A stretch of 64,000 nt of DNA from Parapristionchus giblindavisi (taxonomy: Eukaryota > Nematoda > Chromadorea > Rhabditida > Diplogasteridae), in the NCBI GenBank assembly GCA_943737045.1, contig CALSFV010000253.1, positions 1 through 64,000 on the forward strand. The letters are read 5' to 3'. Positions 23,201 through 34,062 of the stretch are shown here, in pieces. Each line of letters begins with the position of its first letter. Positions within the stretch are counted from its first letter, which is position 1. Below the pieces are notes generated by a model. The model had not been told where the DNA came from, did not search any database, and was given only the letters and a program-made list of their open reading frames with translations. The position numbers were made by a program, and so were the translations under genes.

Positions 23201-26200
23201 CCCTCTCTTCCCTCATTCCCTCTCTCTTCCCTCATTCCCTCTCTCTTCCCTCATTCCCTCTCTCTTCCCTCATTCCCTCTCTCTTCCCTCATTCCCTCTC
23301 TCTTCCCTCATTCCCTCTCTCTTCCCTCATTCCCTCTCTCTTCCCTCATTCCCTCTCTCTTCCCTCATTCCCTCTCTCTTCCCTCATTCCCTCTCTCTTC
23401 CCTCATTCCCTCTCTCTTCCCTCATTCCCTCTCTCTTCCCTCATTCCCTCTCTCTTCCCTCATTCCCTCTCTCTTCCCTCATTCCCTCTCTCTTCCCTCA
23501 TTCCCTCTCTCTTCCCTCATTCCCTCTCTCTTCCCTCATTCCCTCTCTCCTCCCTCATTCCCTCTCTCCTCCCTCATTCCCTCTCTCTTCCCTTATTCCC
23601 TCTCTCTTCCCTTATTCCCTCTCTCTTCCCTTATTCCCTCTCTCTCTTCCCTCTTTCCCTGTCTCTTCCCTCATTCCCTCTCTCTTCCCTCATTCCCTCT
23701 CTCTTCCCTCATTCCCTCTCTCTTCCCTCATTCCCTCTCTCTTCCCTCATTCCCTCTCTCTTCCCTCATTCCCTCTCTCTTCCCGCATTCCCTCTCTCTT
23801 CCATCATTCCCACTCTCTTCCCTCATTCCCTCTCTCTTCCCTCATTCCCTCTCTCTTCCCTCATTCCCTCTCTCTTCCCTCATTTCCTCTCTCTTCCCTC
23901 ATTGCCACTCTCTTCCCTCATTCCCTCTCTCTTCCCTCATTCCCTCTCTCTTCCCTCATTCCCCCTCTCTTCCCTCATTCCCTCCCTCATTCTTCCCTCA
24001 TTCCCTCTCTCTTCCCTCATTCCCTCTCTCTTCCCTCATTCCCTCTCTCTTCCCTCATTCCCTCTCTCTTCCCTCATTCCCTCTCTCTTCCCTCATTCCC
24101 TCTCTCTTCCCTCATTCCCTCTCTCTTCCCTCATTCCCTCTCTCTTCCCTCATTCCCTCTCTCTTCCCTCATTCCCTCTCTCTTCCCTTATTCCCTCTTC
24201 CTCATTCCCTCTCTCTTCCCTCATTCCCTCTCTCTTCCCTCATTCCCTCTCTCTTCCCTCATTCCCTCTCTCTTCCCTCATTCCCCTCTCTTCCCTCATT
24301 CCCTCTCCTCCCTCATTCCCTCTCTCTTCCCTTATTCCCCCTCTCCCTCTTCCCTCTCCTTATTCCCCCTCCTTCCCTCATTCCCTCTCTCTTCCCTCAT
24401 TCTCTCTTTATTCCCCTCTCTTCCCTCATTCCCTCTCTCTTCCCTCATTCCCTCTCTCTTCCCTCATTCCCTCTCTCTTCCCTCATTCCCTCTCTCTTCC
24501 CTCATTCCCTCTCTCTTCCCTCATTCCCTCTCTCTTCCCGCATTCCCTCTCTCTTCCCTCATTCCCTCTCTCTTCCCTCATTCCCTCTCTCTTCCCTCAT
24601 TCCCTCTCTCTTCCCTCATTCCCTCTCTCTTCCCTCATTCCCTCTCTCCTCCCTCATTCCCTCTCTCCTCCCTCATTCCCTCTCTCTTCCCTCATTCCCT
24701 CTCTCTTCCCTTATTCCCTCTCTCTCTTCCCTCTTTCCCTCTCTTCCCTCATTCCCTCTCTCTTCCCTCATTCCCTCTCTCTTCCCGCATTCCCTCTCTC
24801 TTCCCGCATTCCCTCTCTCTTCCCTCATTCCCTCTCTCTTCCCTCATTCCCTCTCTCTTCCCTCATTCCCTCTCTCTTCCCGCATTCCCTCTCTCTTCCC
24901 TCATTCCCTCTCTCTTCCCTCATTCCCTCTATCTTCCCTCATTCCCTCTCTCTTCCCTCATTCCCTCTCTCTTCCCTCATTCCCTCTCTCCTCCCTCATT
25001 CCCTCTCTCCTCCCTCATTCCCTCTCTCTTCCCTTATTCCCTCTCTCTTCCCTTATTCCCTCTCTCTTCCCTTATTCCCTCTCTCTCTTCCCTCTTTCCC
25101 TGTCTCTTCCCTCATTCCCTCTCTCTTCCCTCATTCCCTCTCTCTTCCCTCATTCCCTCTCTCTTCCCTCATTCCCTCTCTCTTCCCTCATTCCCTCTCT
25201 CTTCCCTCATTCCCTCTCTCTTCCCTCATTCCCTCTCTCTTCCCGCATTCCCTCTCTCTTCCCTCATTCCCTCTCTCTTCCCTCATTCCCTCTCTCTTCC
25301 CTCATTCCCTCTCTCTTCCCTCATTCCCTCTCTCTTCCCTCATTCCCTCTCTCCTCCCTCATTCCCTCTCTCCTCCCTCATTCCCTCTCTCTTCCCTTAT
25401 TCCCTCTCTCTTCCCTTATTCCCTCTCTCTTCCCTTATTCCCTCTCTCTCTTCCCTCTTTCCCTGTCTCTTCCCTGATTCCCTCTCTCTTCCCTCATTCC
25501 CTCTCTCTTATTCCCTCTCCTCCCATTTCTCTCTCTTCCCTCTTTCCCTGTCTCTTCCCATTCCCTCTCTCTTCCCTCATTCCCTCTCTCTTCCCTCATT
25601 CCCTCTCTCTTCCCTCATTCCCTCTCTCTTCCATTCCCTCTCTCTTCCCTCATTCCCTCTCTCTTCTCTCTTCCCTCATTCCCTCTCTCTTCCCTCATTC
25701 CCTCTCTCTTCCCTCATTCCCTCTCTCTTCCCTCATTCCCTCTCTCTTCCCTCATTCCCTCTCTCTTCCTCATTCCCTCTCTCTTCCCTCTCCCTTCCCT
25801 CATTCCCTCTCTCTTCCCTCATTCCCTCTCTCTTCCCTCATTCCCTCTCTCTTCCCTCATTCCCTCTCTCTTCCCTCATTCCCTCTCTCTTCCCTCATTC
25901 CCTCTCTCTTCCCTCATTCCCTCTCTCTTCCCTCATTCCCTCTCTCTTCCCTCATTCCCTCTCTCTTCCCTCATTCCCTCTCTCTTCCCTCATTCCCTCT
26001 CTCTTCCCTCATTCCCTCTCTCTTCCCTCATTCCCTCTCTCTTCCCTCATTCCCCCTCTCTCTTCCCTCATTCCCTCTCTCTTCCCTCATTCCCTCTCTC
26101 TTCCCTCATTCCCTCTCTCTTCCCTCATTCCCTCTCTCTCTTCCCTCATTCCCTCTCTCTTCCCTCATTCCCTCTCTCGTCCCTCATTCCCTCTCTTCCC

Positions 26201-26678
26201 TCATTCCCTCTCTCTTCCCTTATTCCCTCTCTCTTCCCTTATTCCCTCTCTCTTCCCTTATTCCCTCTCTCTTCCCTTATTCCCTCTCTCTTCCCTCACT
26301 CCCTCTCTCTTCCCTCATTCCCTCTCTCTTCCCTCATTCCCTCTCTCTTCCCTCATTCCCTCTCTCCTCCCGTATTCCCTCTCTCTTCCCTTATTCCCTC
26401 TCTCTTCCCTCATTCCCTCTCTCTTCCCTCATTCCCTCTCTCTTCCCTCATTCCCTCTCTCTTCCCTTATTCCCTCTCTCTTCCCTCATTCCCTTTCTCT
26501 TCCCTCATTCCCTCTCTCTTCCCTCATTCCCTCTCTCTTCCCTCATTCCCTCTCTCTTCCCTCATTCCCTCTCTCTTCCCTCATTCCCTCTCTCTTCCCT
26601 CATTCCCTCTCTCTTCCCTCATTCCCTCTCTCTTCCCTCATTCCCTCTCTCTTCCCTTATTCCCTCTCTCTTCCCTCA
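20247..26678 (+). repeat. 19-bp minisatellite, array 1 (about 6.4 kb)
   Basis: About 338 copies of CTCTCTCTTCCCTCATTCC. The top strand is almost all pyrimidine except the CATT. Because 19 is not a multiple of 3, three units encode one 19-residue peptide repeat (LSLPSFPLSSLIPSLFPHS) in every frame, which gives a 2,151-codon ORF with no coding meaning. Variant units (CTTATT, CCCCCT, GCATT, TTGCCACT and a CTTTCCCTGTCTC block at 21637, 23652, 25095 and 25453) recur in the same order, showing higher-order duplication. Units become irregular around 23980-24420 and 25500-25800. Confidence 0.97.
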
Positions 26679-26694
26679 TGGTGACCCTTTCTGA

Positions 26695-26828
26695 CAAGGG
26701 AATGTTAAGAACTCACCATGGAGTTATGGTTAGTGACATATATCACTGAAATCGCTATTTTTTCGTAGCGATTTTCGTGATATATGTCACTAAATATAAC
26801 TCCATGGTGAGTTCTTAGCGTTCCCTTG
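26695..26828. repeat. 134-bp perfect-type hairpin element, copy 1
   Basis: Inverted arms of about 60 bp: CAAGGGAATG...CTCACCATGGAGTTAT and ATAACTCCATGGTGAG...GTTCCCTTG, with inner ATATATCAC and AAATCGCTA/TAGCGATTT. No coding capacity. Confidence 0.85.
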
Positions 26829-27746
26829 TGAGTGAATTCTTCTAAATTTGCTTCATCGTCGTTCAACCCAAGTCCTCGCTGCTTCGACGGTTCAAGTGAA
26901 TTCTACGGGGATAATGCCGCAATCGACATTTCGGCAACGGGGCATAACTCGGCTCATAGGGGTCCTAGAAACTTGAGATGGGTATCATTGTGATCAGCAT
27001 CTGTTACACTACCGTAATCCACCGTAACCCAGTTCGGTGGATCAGATGAAGTTCGGTGGATCAGATTTCACTAAAAATTGTTGGAATGGTGTTAATTGAT
27101 GTAAGTGAGCGATATCATTATCTTTTTCCCATTCTCAGCTCGAATCTCTCGTGACAGGCGTGATATTTTTTATGTACTTTTCTTTTTTCTCTGTTTCTTT
27201 CTTTCTTTCTTCGCATATGCACTATTTTGAATTATCACTAGACTCGTTGGCTCATCCATTTTCTCGCAAATGTGAAAAGGTGCTGCTTGATGTGGTATTA
27301 TGAGTCTGCTGAATAAGGAACTGCGAATAGGTTATTCCCTCTCATGCTGTCTGATCTTTATGCAATGCGCAATCATTCGTATTTTTTGTTCCCAACATGT
27401 ATTCCCACTCTCCCCAATTCTTAGAAACCCAATCTCCATATCCCTAATCCCTTGTGATCTGCTCGCTCCGTACGTAACTATCCCCTGGCACTTATTGTAT
27501 ATCATACATGGGCGCCAACATGGGGTGCCTCTATAAAATTAGGGCTTTTCGAAAATTTGTGGAATGCCACCTGAAAACAACGACGTTTAGGTGAAATTTT
27601 TGAGAAAAAAATGAAGCCCCCTGTAAAATTAACAACTTTTCGTTCGGATGCCCCCTGTAGAATCAAGCTCCAGGTATCCCGCCCATGTATGCTGTATATA
27701 TATACCTCGAAGAAAGTAGTACAAACGTCCGTTTTCAGTGATGTTA

Positions 27747-28597
27747 TCAGGTTGGTTAGAAAGTCCGGTACATTTTGACGGTGTTTTTGCTGCGATGTCG
27801 CTGTTCGTGTCAACATCTGATCTAATTCCCCATAGGTGGGTTAGAGAGTGTGAACATATCTTATTCCTTTTCACTAGACACACAAGTGAACCGCATTGTC
27901 CATGAGCTATGGCGGTTGTTTTACTTCCGTCAGTTTTTCATTTTGGTCATGACCTCATATTCCCGTAATTATCAAAGCTAAAAGAGAAGGCTGGGTAAAA
28001 CCAAATCAACACCGTGTACGGCGAGAAGACCATCGTCCATTTCATGCTGAGCAAATGGTATCAATTGTTCAAGAAGAAGGAGTGCGATCTCGAAGACCAG
28101 TTGAGGTCGGGTCGTAACCTTTATCTGTATGGGGACCTTTTGCGGAGAACGTTGGAGAAGAGCCCATGCCAGACCACCCGCGATATGGAGCAGGTACTTG
28201 AGGCCTCCCATGCCACTATTGTCTGCGAATAGGAATCAGTCGGGAAGACTAAAAAGTTTAGAAGAAGGCTACCCCATACCCTGACCGATTTCGACCGTCA
28301 GAGGAGGGTCGACACGTCGTTGAAACTCCTCACCTCCTATCGCCGGTTCGAATGACTCGATCGAATCATGACTGGCGATGAGAAGTGGGTGATTTATTCT
28401 AACGATGAAACCAAGGGCGGAAGTTCCGGCGTAACCCCAGACCTGATCTTTCATGCAGAAATTGATAGCAAAAAAAAACAGGTGTGGTGGTTGTGGTGGT
28501 CTGTCCGTGACGTTGAGTATTGGTAGCTGCTCAAGCCTGGTAGCACCATCGACGCCGATGTCTACATTCATCAACTACGTAGCCTGAAATTCCATTT
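27747..28597 (+). pseudogene. truncated mariner transposon, copy 1
   Basis: The left terminal repeat (AGGTTGGTTAGAAAGTCCGG) follows a TA. From about 28014 there is mariner transposase homology: helix-turn-helix region with 'CDLEDQLRSGRN' and 'TTRDMEQVLEASHATI', then 'MTGDEKWVIYSND' after frame breaks. It has in-frame stops and ends abruptly at the minisatellite, lacking the C-terminal catalytic part and right terminal repeat. Confidence 0.85.
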
Positions 28598-30850
28598 CTC
28601 TTCCCTCATACCCTCTCTCTTCTCTCATTCCCTCTCTCTTCCCTCATACCCTCTCTCTTCCCTCATTCCCTCTCTCTTCCCTTATTCCCTCTCTCTTCCC
28701 TCATTCCCTCTCTCTTCCCTCATTCCCTCTCTCTTCCCTCATTCCCTCTCTCTTCCCTCATTCCCTCTCTCTTCCCTCATTCCCCTCTCTACCCTCATTC
28801 CCTCTCTCTTCCCTTATTCCCTCTCTCTTCCCTCATTCCCTCTCTCTTCCCTCATTCCCTCTCTCTTCCCTCATTCCCTCTCTCTTCCCTCATTCCCTCT
28901 CTCTTCCCTCATTCCCTCTCTCTTCCCTCATTCCCTCTCTCTTCCCTCATTCCCTCTCTCTTCCCTCATTCCCTCTCTCTTCCCTCATTCCCTCTCTCTT
29001 CCCTCATTCCCTCTCTCTCCCCTCATTCCCTCTCTCTCCCCTCATTCCCACTCTCTTTCCTCATTCCCTCTCTCTCCCCTCATTCCCTCTCTCTTCCCTC
29101 ATTCCCACTCTCTTCCCTCATTCCCACTCTCTTCCCTCATTCCCTCTCTCTCCCCTCATTCCCTCTCTCTCCCCTCATTCCCACTCTCTCCCCTCATTCC
29201 CTCTCTCTCCCCTCATTCCCACTCTCTTTCCTCATTCCCTCTCTCTTCCCTCATTCCCTCTCTCTTCCCTCATTCCCACTCTCTTCCCTCATTCCCACTC
29301 TCTTCCCTCATTCCCTCTCTCTTCCCTCATTCCCTCTCTCTTCCCTCATTCCCTCTCTCTTCCCTCATTCCCTCTCTCTTCCCTCATTCCCTCTCTCTTC
29401 CCTCATTCCCTCTCTCTTCCCTCATTCCCTCTCTCTTCCCTCATTCCCTCTCTCTTCCCTCATTCCCTCTCTCTTCCCTCATTCCCTCTCTCTTCCCTCA
29501 TTCCCTCTCTCTTCCCTCATTCCCTCTCTCTTCCCTCATTCCCCCTCTCTACCCTCATTCCCTCTCTCTTCCCTCATTCCCTCTCTCTTCCCTCATTCCC
29601 TCTCTCTTCCCTCATTCCCTCTCTCTCCCCTCATTCCCACTCTCTTTCCTCATTCCCTCTCTCTCCCCTCATTCCCTCTCTCTTCCCTCATTCCCACTCT
29701 CTTCCCTCATTCCCACTCTCTTCCCTCATTCCCTCTCTCTCCCCTCATTCCCTCTCTCTCCCCTCATTCCCACTCTCTCCCCTCATTCCCTCTCTCTCCC
29801 CTCATTCCCACTCTCTTTCCTCATTCCCTCTCTCTTCCCTCATTCCCTCTCTCTTCCCTCATTCCCACTCTCTTCCCTCATTCCCACTCTCTTCCCTCAT
29901 TCCCTCTCTCTTCCCTCATTCCCTCTCTCTTCCCTCATTCCCTCTCTCTTCCCTCATTCCCTCTCTCTTCCCTCATTCCCTCTCTCTTCCCTCATTCCCT
30001 CTCTCTTCCCTCATTCCCTCTCTCTTCCCTCATTCCCTCTCTCTTCCCTCATTCCCTCTCTCTTCCCTCATTCCCTCTCTCTTCCCTCATTCCCTCTCTC
30101 TTCCCTCATTCCCTCTCTCTTCCCTCATTCCCCCTCTCTACCCTCATTCCCTCTCTCTTCCCTCATTCCCTCTCTCTTCCCTCATTCCCTCTCTCTTCCC
30201 TCATTCCCTCTCTCTTCCCTCATTCCCTCTCTCTTCCCTCATTCCCTCTCTCTTCCCTCATTCCCTCTCTCTTCCCTCATTCCCACTCTCTTCCTTCATT
30301 GCCACTCTCTTCCCTCATTCCCTCTCTCTTCCCTCATTCCCTCTCTCTTCCCTCATTCCCTCTCTCTTCCCTCATTCCCTCTCTCTTCCCTCATTCCCTC
30401 TCTCTTCCCTCATTCCCTCTCTCTTCCCTCATTCCCTCTCTCTTCCCTCATTCCCTCTCTCTTCCCTCATTCCCTCTCTCTTCCCTCATTCCCTCTCTCT
30501 TCCCTCATTCCCTCTCTCTTCCCTCATTCCCTCTCTCTCCCCTCATTCCAACTCTCTTTCCTCATTCCCTCTCTCTTCCCTCATTCCCTCTCTCTTCCCT
30601 CATTCCCACTCTCTTCCCTCATTCCCTCTCTCTTCCCTCATTACCTCTCTCTTCCCTCATTCCCTCTCTCTTCCCTCATTCCCTCTCTCTTCCCTCATTA
30701 CCTCTCTCTTCCCTCATTCCCTCTCTCTTCCCTCATTCCCTCTCTCTTCCCTCATTCCCTCTCTCTTCCCTCATTCCCTCTCTCTTCCCTCATTCCCTCT
30801 CTCTTCCCTCATTCCCTCTCTCTTCCCTCATTCCCTCTCTCTTCCCTCAT
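28598..30850 (+). repeat. 19-bp minisatellite, array 2 (about 2.25 kb)
   Basis: Same 19-bp unit as array 1, about 118 copies, with its own variants CTCTCCCCTCATT, TTCCCACTC and CATACC. A block with the CCCACTCTC variants (about 29025-29300) is repeated at about 29620-29900, again a higher-order duplication. It ends at the same CATGGTGACCC junction as array 1. Confidence 0.96.
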
Positions 30851-32767
30851 GGTGACCCTTTCTGACAAGGGAATGTTAAGAACTCACCATGGAGTTATGG
30901 TTAGTGACATATATCACTGAAATCGCTATTTTTTCGTAGCGATTTTCGTGATATATGTCACTAAATATAACTCCATGGTGAGTTATTAGCGTTCCCTTGT
31001 GAATCCTTCTAAATTTGCTTCATCGTCGTTCAACCTAAGTCCTCGTTGCTACGACGGTTCAAGTGAATTCTAGGGGGATATTTCCGCAATGGACATTTCG
31101 GCAACGGGGCATAACTCGGCTCATAGGGGTCCTAGAAACTTGAGATGGGTATCATTGTGATCAGCATCAGTAACACTACCGTAATCCACCGTATCCCAGT
31201 TCGGTGGATCAGATCATGTTCGGTGGATCAGATTTCACTAAAAATTGTTGGAATGGTGTTAATTGATGCAAGTGAGCGATATAATCGATTCTCTAGTGAC
31301 AGACGTGATTTTTTTCTGTACTTTTCATTTTTCTATGTTTCTTTCTTTCTTTCTTCGCATATGCACTATTTTGAATTATCACTAGATTCGTTGGCTTTAT
31401 CATTTTCACGTAAATGTGAAAAGGTGCTGCTTGATGTGGTATTATGAGTCTGACCTTTCCGCTGAATAAGGAACTGGGAATAGGTTATTCCCTCTCATGC
31501 TGTCTGATCTTTATTGGAGCAATGCGCAATCATTCGTATTTTTTGTTCCCAACATGTATTCCCACTCTCCCCAATTCTTAGAAACCCAATCTCCATATCC
31601 CTAATCCCTTGTGATCTGCTCGCTCCGTACGTAACTATCCCCTGGCACTTATTGTATATCATACATGGGCGCCAACATGGGGTGCCTCTATAAAATTAGG
31701 GCTTTTCGAAAATTTGTGGAATGCCACCTGAAAACAACGACGTTTAGGTGAAATTTTTGAGAAAAAAATGAAGCCCCCTGTAAAATTAACAACTTTTCGT
31801 TCGGATGCCCCCTGTAGAATCAAGCTCCAGGTATCCCGCCCATGTATGCTGTATATATATACCTCGAAGAAAGTAGTACAAACGTCCGTTTTCAGTGATG
31901 TTATCAGGTTGGTTAGAAAGTCCGGTACATTTTGACGGTGTTTTTGCTGCGATGTCGCTGTTCGTGTCAACATCTGATCTAATTCCCCATAGGTGGGTTA
32001 GAGAGTGTGAACATATCTTATTCCTTTTCACCTGACACACAAGTGAACCGCATTGTCCATGAGCAATGGCGGTTTTTTTACTTCCGTCAGTTTTTCATTT
32101 TGGTCATGACCTCATATTCCCGTAATTATCAAAGCTAAAAGAGAAGGCTGGGTAAAACCAAATCAACACCGTGTACGGCGAGAAGATCATCGTCCATCTC
32201 ATGCTGAGCAAATGGTATCAATTGTTCAAGAAGAAGGAGTGCGATCTCGAAGACCAGTTGAGGTCGGGTCGTAACCTTTATCTGTATGGGGACCTTTTGC
32301 GGAGAACGTTGGAGAACAGCCCATACCAGACCACCCGCGATATGGAGCAGGTACTTGAGGCCTCCCATGCTACTATTGTCTGCGAATGGGAATCAGTCAG
32401 GAAGACTAAAAAGTTTAGAAGAAGGCTACCCCATACCCCCCTGACCGATTTCGACCGTCAGAGGAGGGACGACACGTCGTTGAAACTCCTCACCTCCTAT
32501 CGCCGGTTCGAATGACTCGATCGAAGCATGACTGGCGATGAGAAGTGGGTGATTTATTCTAACGATGAACCCAAGGGCGGAAGTTCCGGCGTAACCCCAG
32601 ACCTCGTCTTTCATGCAGAAATTGATAGCAAAAAAAACAGGTGTGGTGGTTGTGGTCCGTGACGTTGAGTATTGGTAGCTGCTCAAGCCTGGTAGCACCA
32701 TCGACGCCGATGTCTACATTCATCAACTACGTAGCCTGAAATTCCATTTCGATTCCGCCTGGGGAAG
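30850..32767 (+). repeat. segmental duplication, unit 2
   Basis: Second copy of 26679-28597, with a handful of substitutions and small indels (for example extra bases near 31455 and 31515). Here the mariner continues to its right end, so this unit keeps the ancestral right flank. Confidence 0.9.
30866..30999. repeat. 134-bp hairpin element, copy 2
   Basis: Same as 26695-26828 with a substitution in the right arm (AGTTATTAGC instead of AGTTCTTAGC). Confidence 0.85.
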
Positions 32768-33156
32768 TACAGCACAAATATCATTTCTGCATCACAACGC
32801 CAGACTCCACGAAAACGAGTAAGAACGAGATATCGTTGTATAGCTGGTCCTTCCTAAATCACCCACCCTACAGCATGGAGCTTGCTCCTTATGGTTACCA
32901 CCTATTCTCCGACCTTCAACGCCATCTCGATGAGCATGACTTCCAGAATTAGACCGACCTCCATCGTGGCATCGCCCACTACTTTGGCTCTAAGTCCTCG
33001 GAGTGGTAGGCAAGTGGGGCCCTGGCCCTGCAGGGGAGATCGACGAAGGTCATCGCTGTTGATGGCCGACATCGATGATCATTCGCTTGTCTATTACTGA
33101 GATGCACGATAAACAAGTTTGACCAAAAAATGTACCGGACTTTCTAACCAACCTAA
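31904..33156 (+). mobile_element. mariner-family element, full length (1,253 bp), defective
   Basis: Terminal inverted repeats of about 28 bp (T-C/T-AGGTTGGTTAGAAAGTCCGG...) are each flanked by TA, the mariner target. The size is normal for mariner. Between them lies a decayed transposase gene. Confidence 0.88.
32147..33100 (+). pseudogene. mariner transposase pseudogene
   Basis: Recognisable blocks in order, in shifting frames: 'KKKECDLEDQLRSGRN', 'EASHATIVCEWESVRK', a stop, 'MTGDEKWVIYSND', 'FLHHNARLHENE', 'APYGYHLFSDLQRHLDEHDF' and a C-terminal 'FGSKSSEWW'. Several stops and frameshifts break it. The catalytic aspartate blocks are only partly preserved, so no active transposase is expected. 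Confidence 0.85.
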
Positions 33157-34062
33157 TATTTGTGTGAAATATAATAGCGTTGAATGAGCTATTGAGCGTA
33201 TAAAAATCACTTGCTTTATTTGTAGAAGAGACTTTCTTGTTTTGCATGGTTCAGAAACTATGCCGATCTCTTTTATATATGATATAGCGCGCGGCGAAGG
33301 TCAGCCGGTTTAGAGAGAGGCAGCGGAGAGACAATCGAGAGGCGGGGCGAGATGTAGAAGGCTACATCTCGCCCGCCTCTCGATTGTGACTTCCGTTCGT
33401 TAGCACCGTTTGTCATTTTCTTATGCAAGTACATTTTATACTCACAATAGCATTTAACATCTGCGATCCGAATTTTTCCCCGCACACCTGCACTTATGGT
33501 TCAACTCTTTGCGCATTCTATCACCGAGACCAACTGTGAGCGAGGTTGGCCAGAACGGACAACTGATTCATTCAGTATAAGTTTAACCTCTGTTTCCATA
33601 AACGTTGGCAAACCGTTTGCCGGAAAAGGGGACGTCACAAGCGTAGGCGGAGGCGTTTGTCAGAAATGCTCCCCCACGTTTGTGACGTCACGTTTGCCGG
33701 CAAACGGTTTGCCAACGTTACAGACACTGAAATCGCATCAGCGAACAGTTATACATATAACATGTTTCTTTGAAATACATTTTATACGGACAATGGGGAA
33801 TACAAGAGAATGATTTCCGTTAATTTATTGCTCAAGAGTCGTCTTCATGTGTCTTCACTTATCACCTCTCATATTGATCGGTAGCCTGAAATCGGAACTT
33901 ATAGGTGAACGTCAAACTGATCAGAACTGTATTTAGCTTGAGGTATTCCCTTATTGTTAGGTCAATCTGGAACCAGACAGAATATTGCCAAATTCGGAAA
34001 TATTAAATAAAATGTATTGTTCAAAAATGAAATAACGAAATATTGGTTTTAGTAAATATTGA
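33157..34062. repeat. palindromic elements between the mariner and gene B
   Basis: A 22-bp-arm palindrome around GGCGAGATGTAG/CTACATCTCGCC at about 33336-33386 is followed by sequence repeated at about 36186-36290. A second foldback at about 33598-33722 has arms AACGTTGGCAAACCGTTTGC and GCAAACGGTTTGCCAACGTT around TGACGTCAC. From about 33770 the sequence matches the region 3' of gene A. Confidence 0.75.

Larger units (their letters stand above)
26679..28597 (+). repeat. segmental duplication, unit 1
   Basis: Nearly identical to 30850-32767, offset about 4,171 bp less small indels. It contains a hairpin element, a TTTCTTTCTTTCTT tract, a short inverted-repeat element (about 27497-27705, ends ATCATACATGGGCG and CGCCCATGTATG) and the 5' two thirds of a mariner. 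It stops at CCATTTC within the mariner and passes straight into the second minisatellite array. Confidence 0.9.

Noticed and set aside
20239..26694. 2,151-codon ORF of Leu/Ser/Pro repeats
   Set aside because: It is translation of a 19-bp minisatellite. Since 19 is not a multiple of three, every frame gives the same peptide and stays open. No start context, introns or domain support it. The same holds for the ORF at 30299-30865.
27502..32040. Paired minus-strand ORFs (104, 84 and 77 codons) present in both duplication units
   Set aside because: They are antisense to the mariner terminal region and transposase remnant and are conserved only because the segment was recently duplicated.
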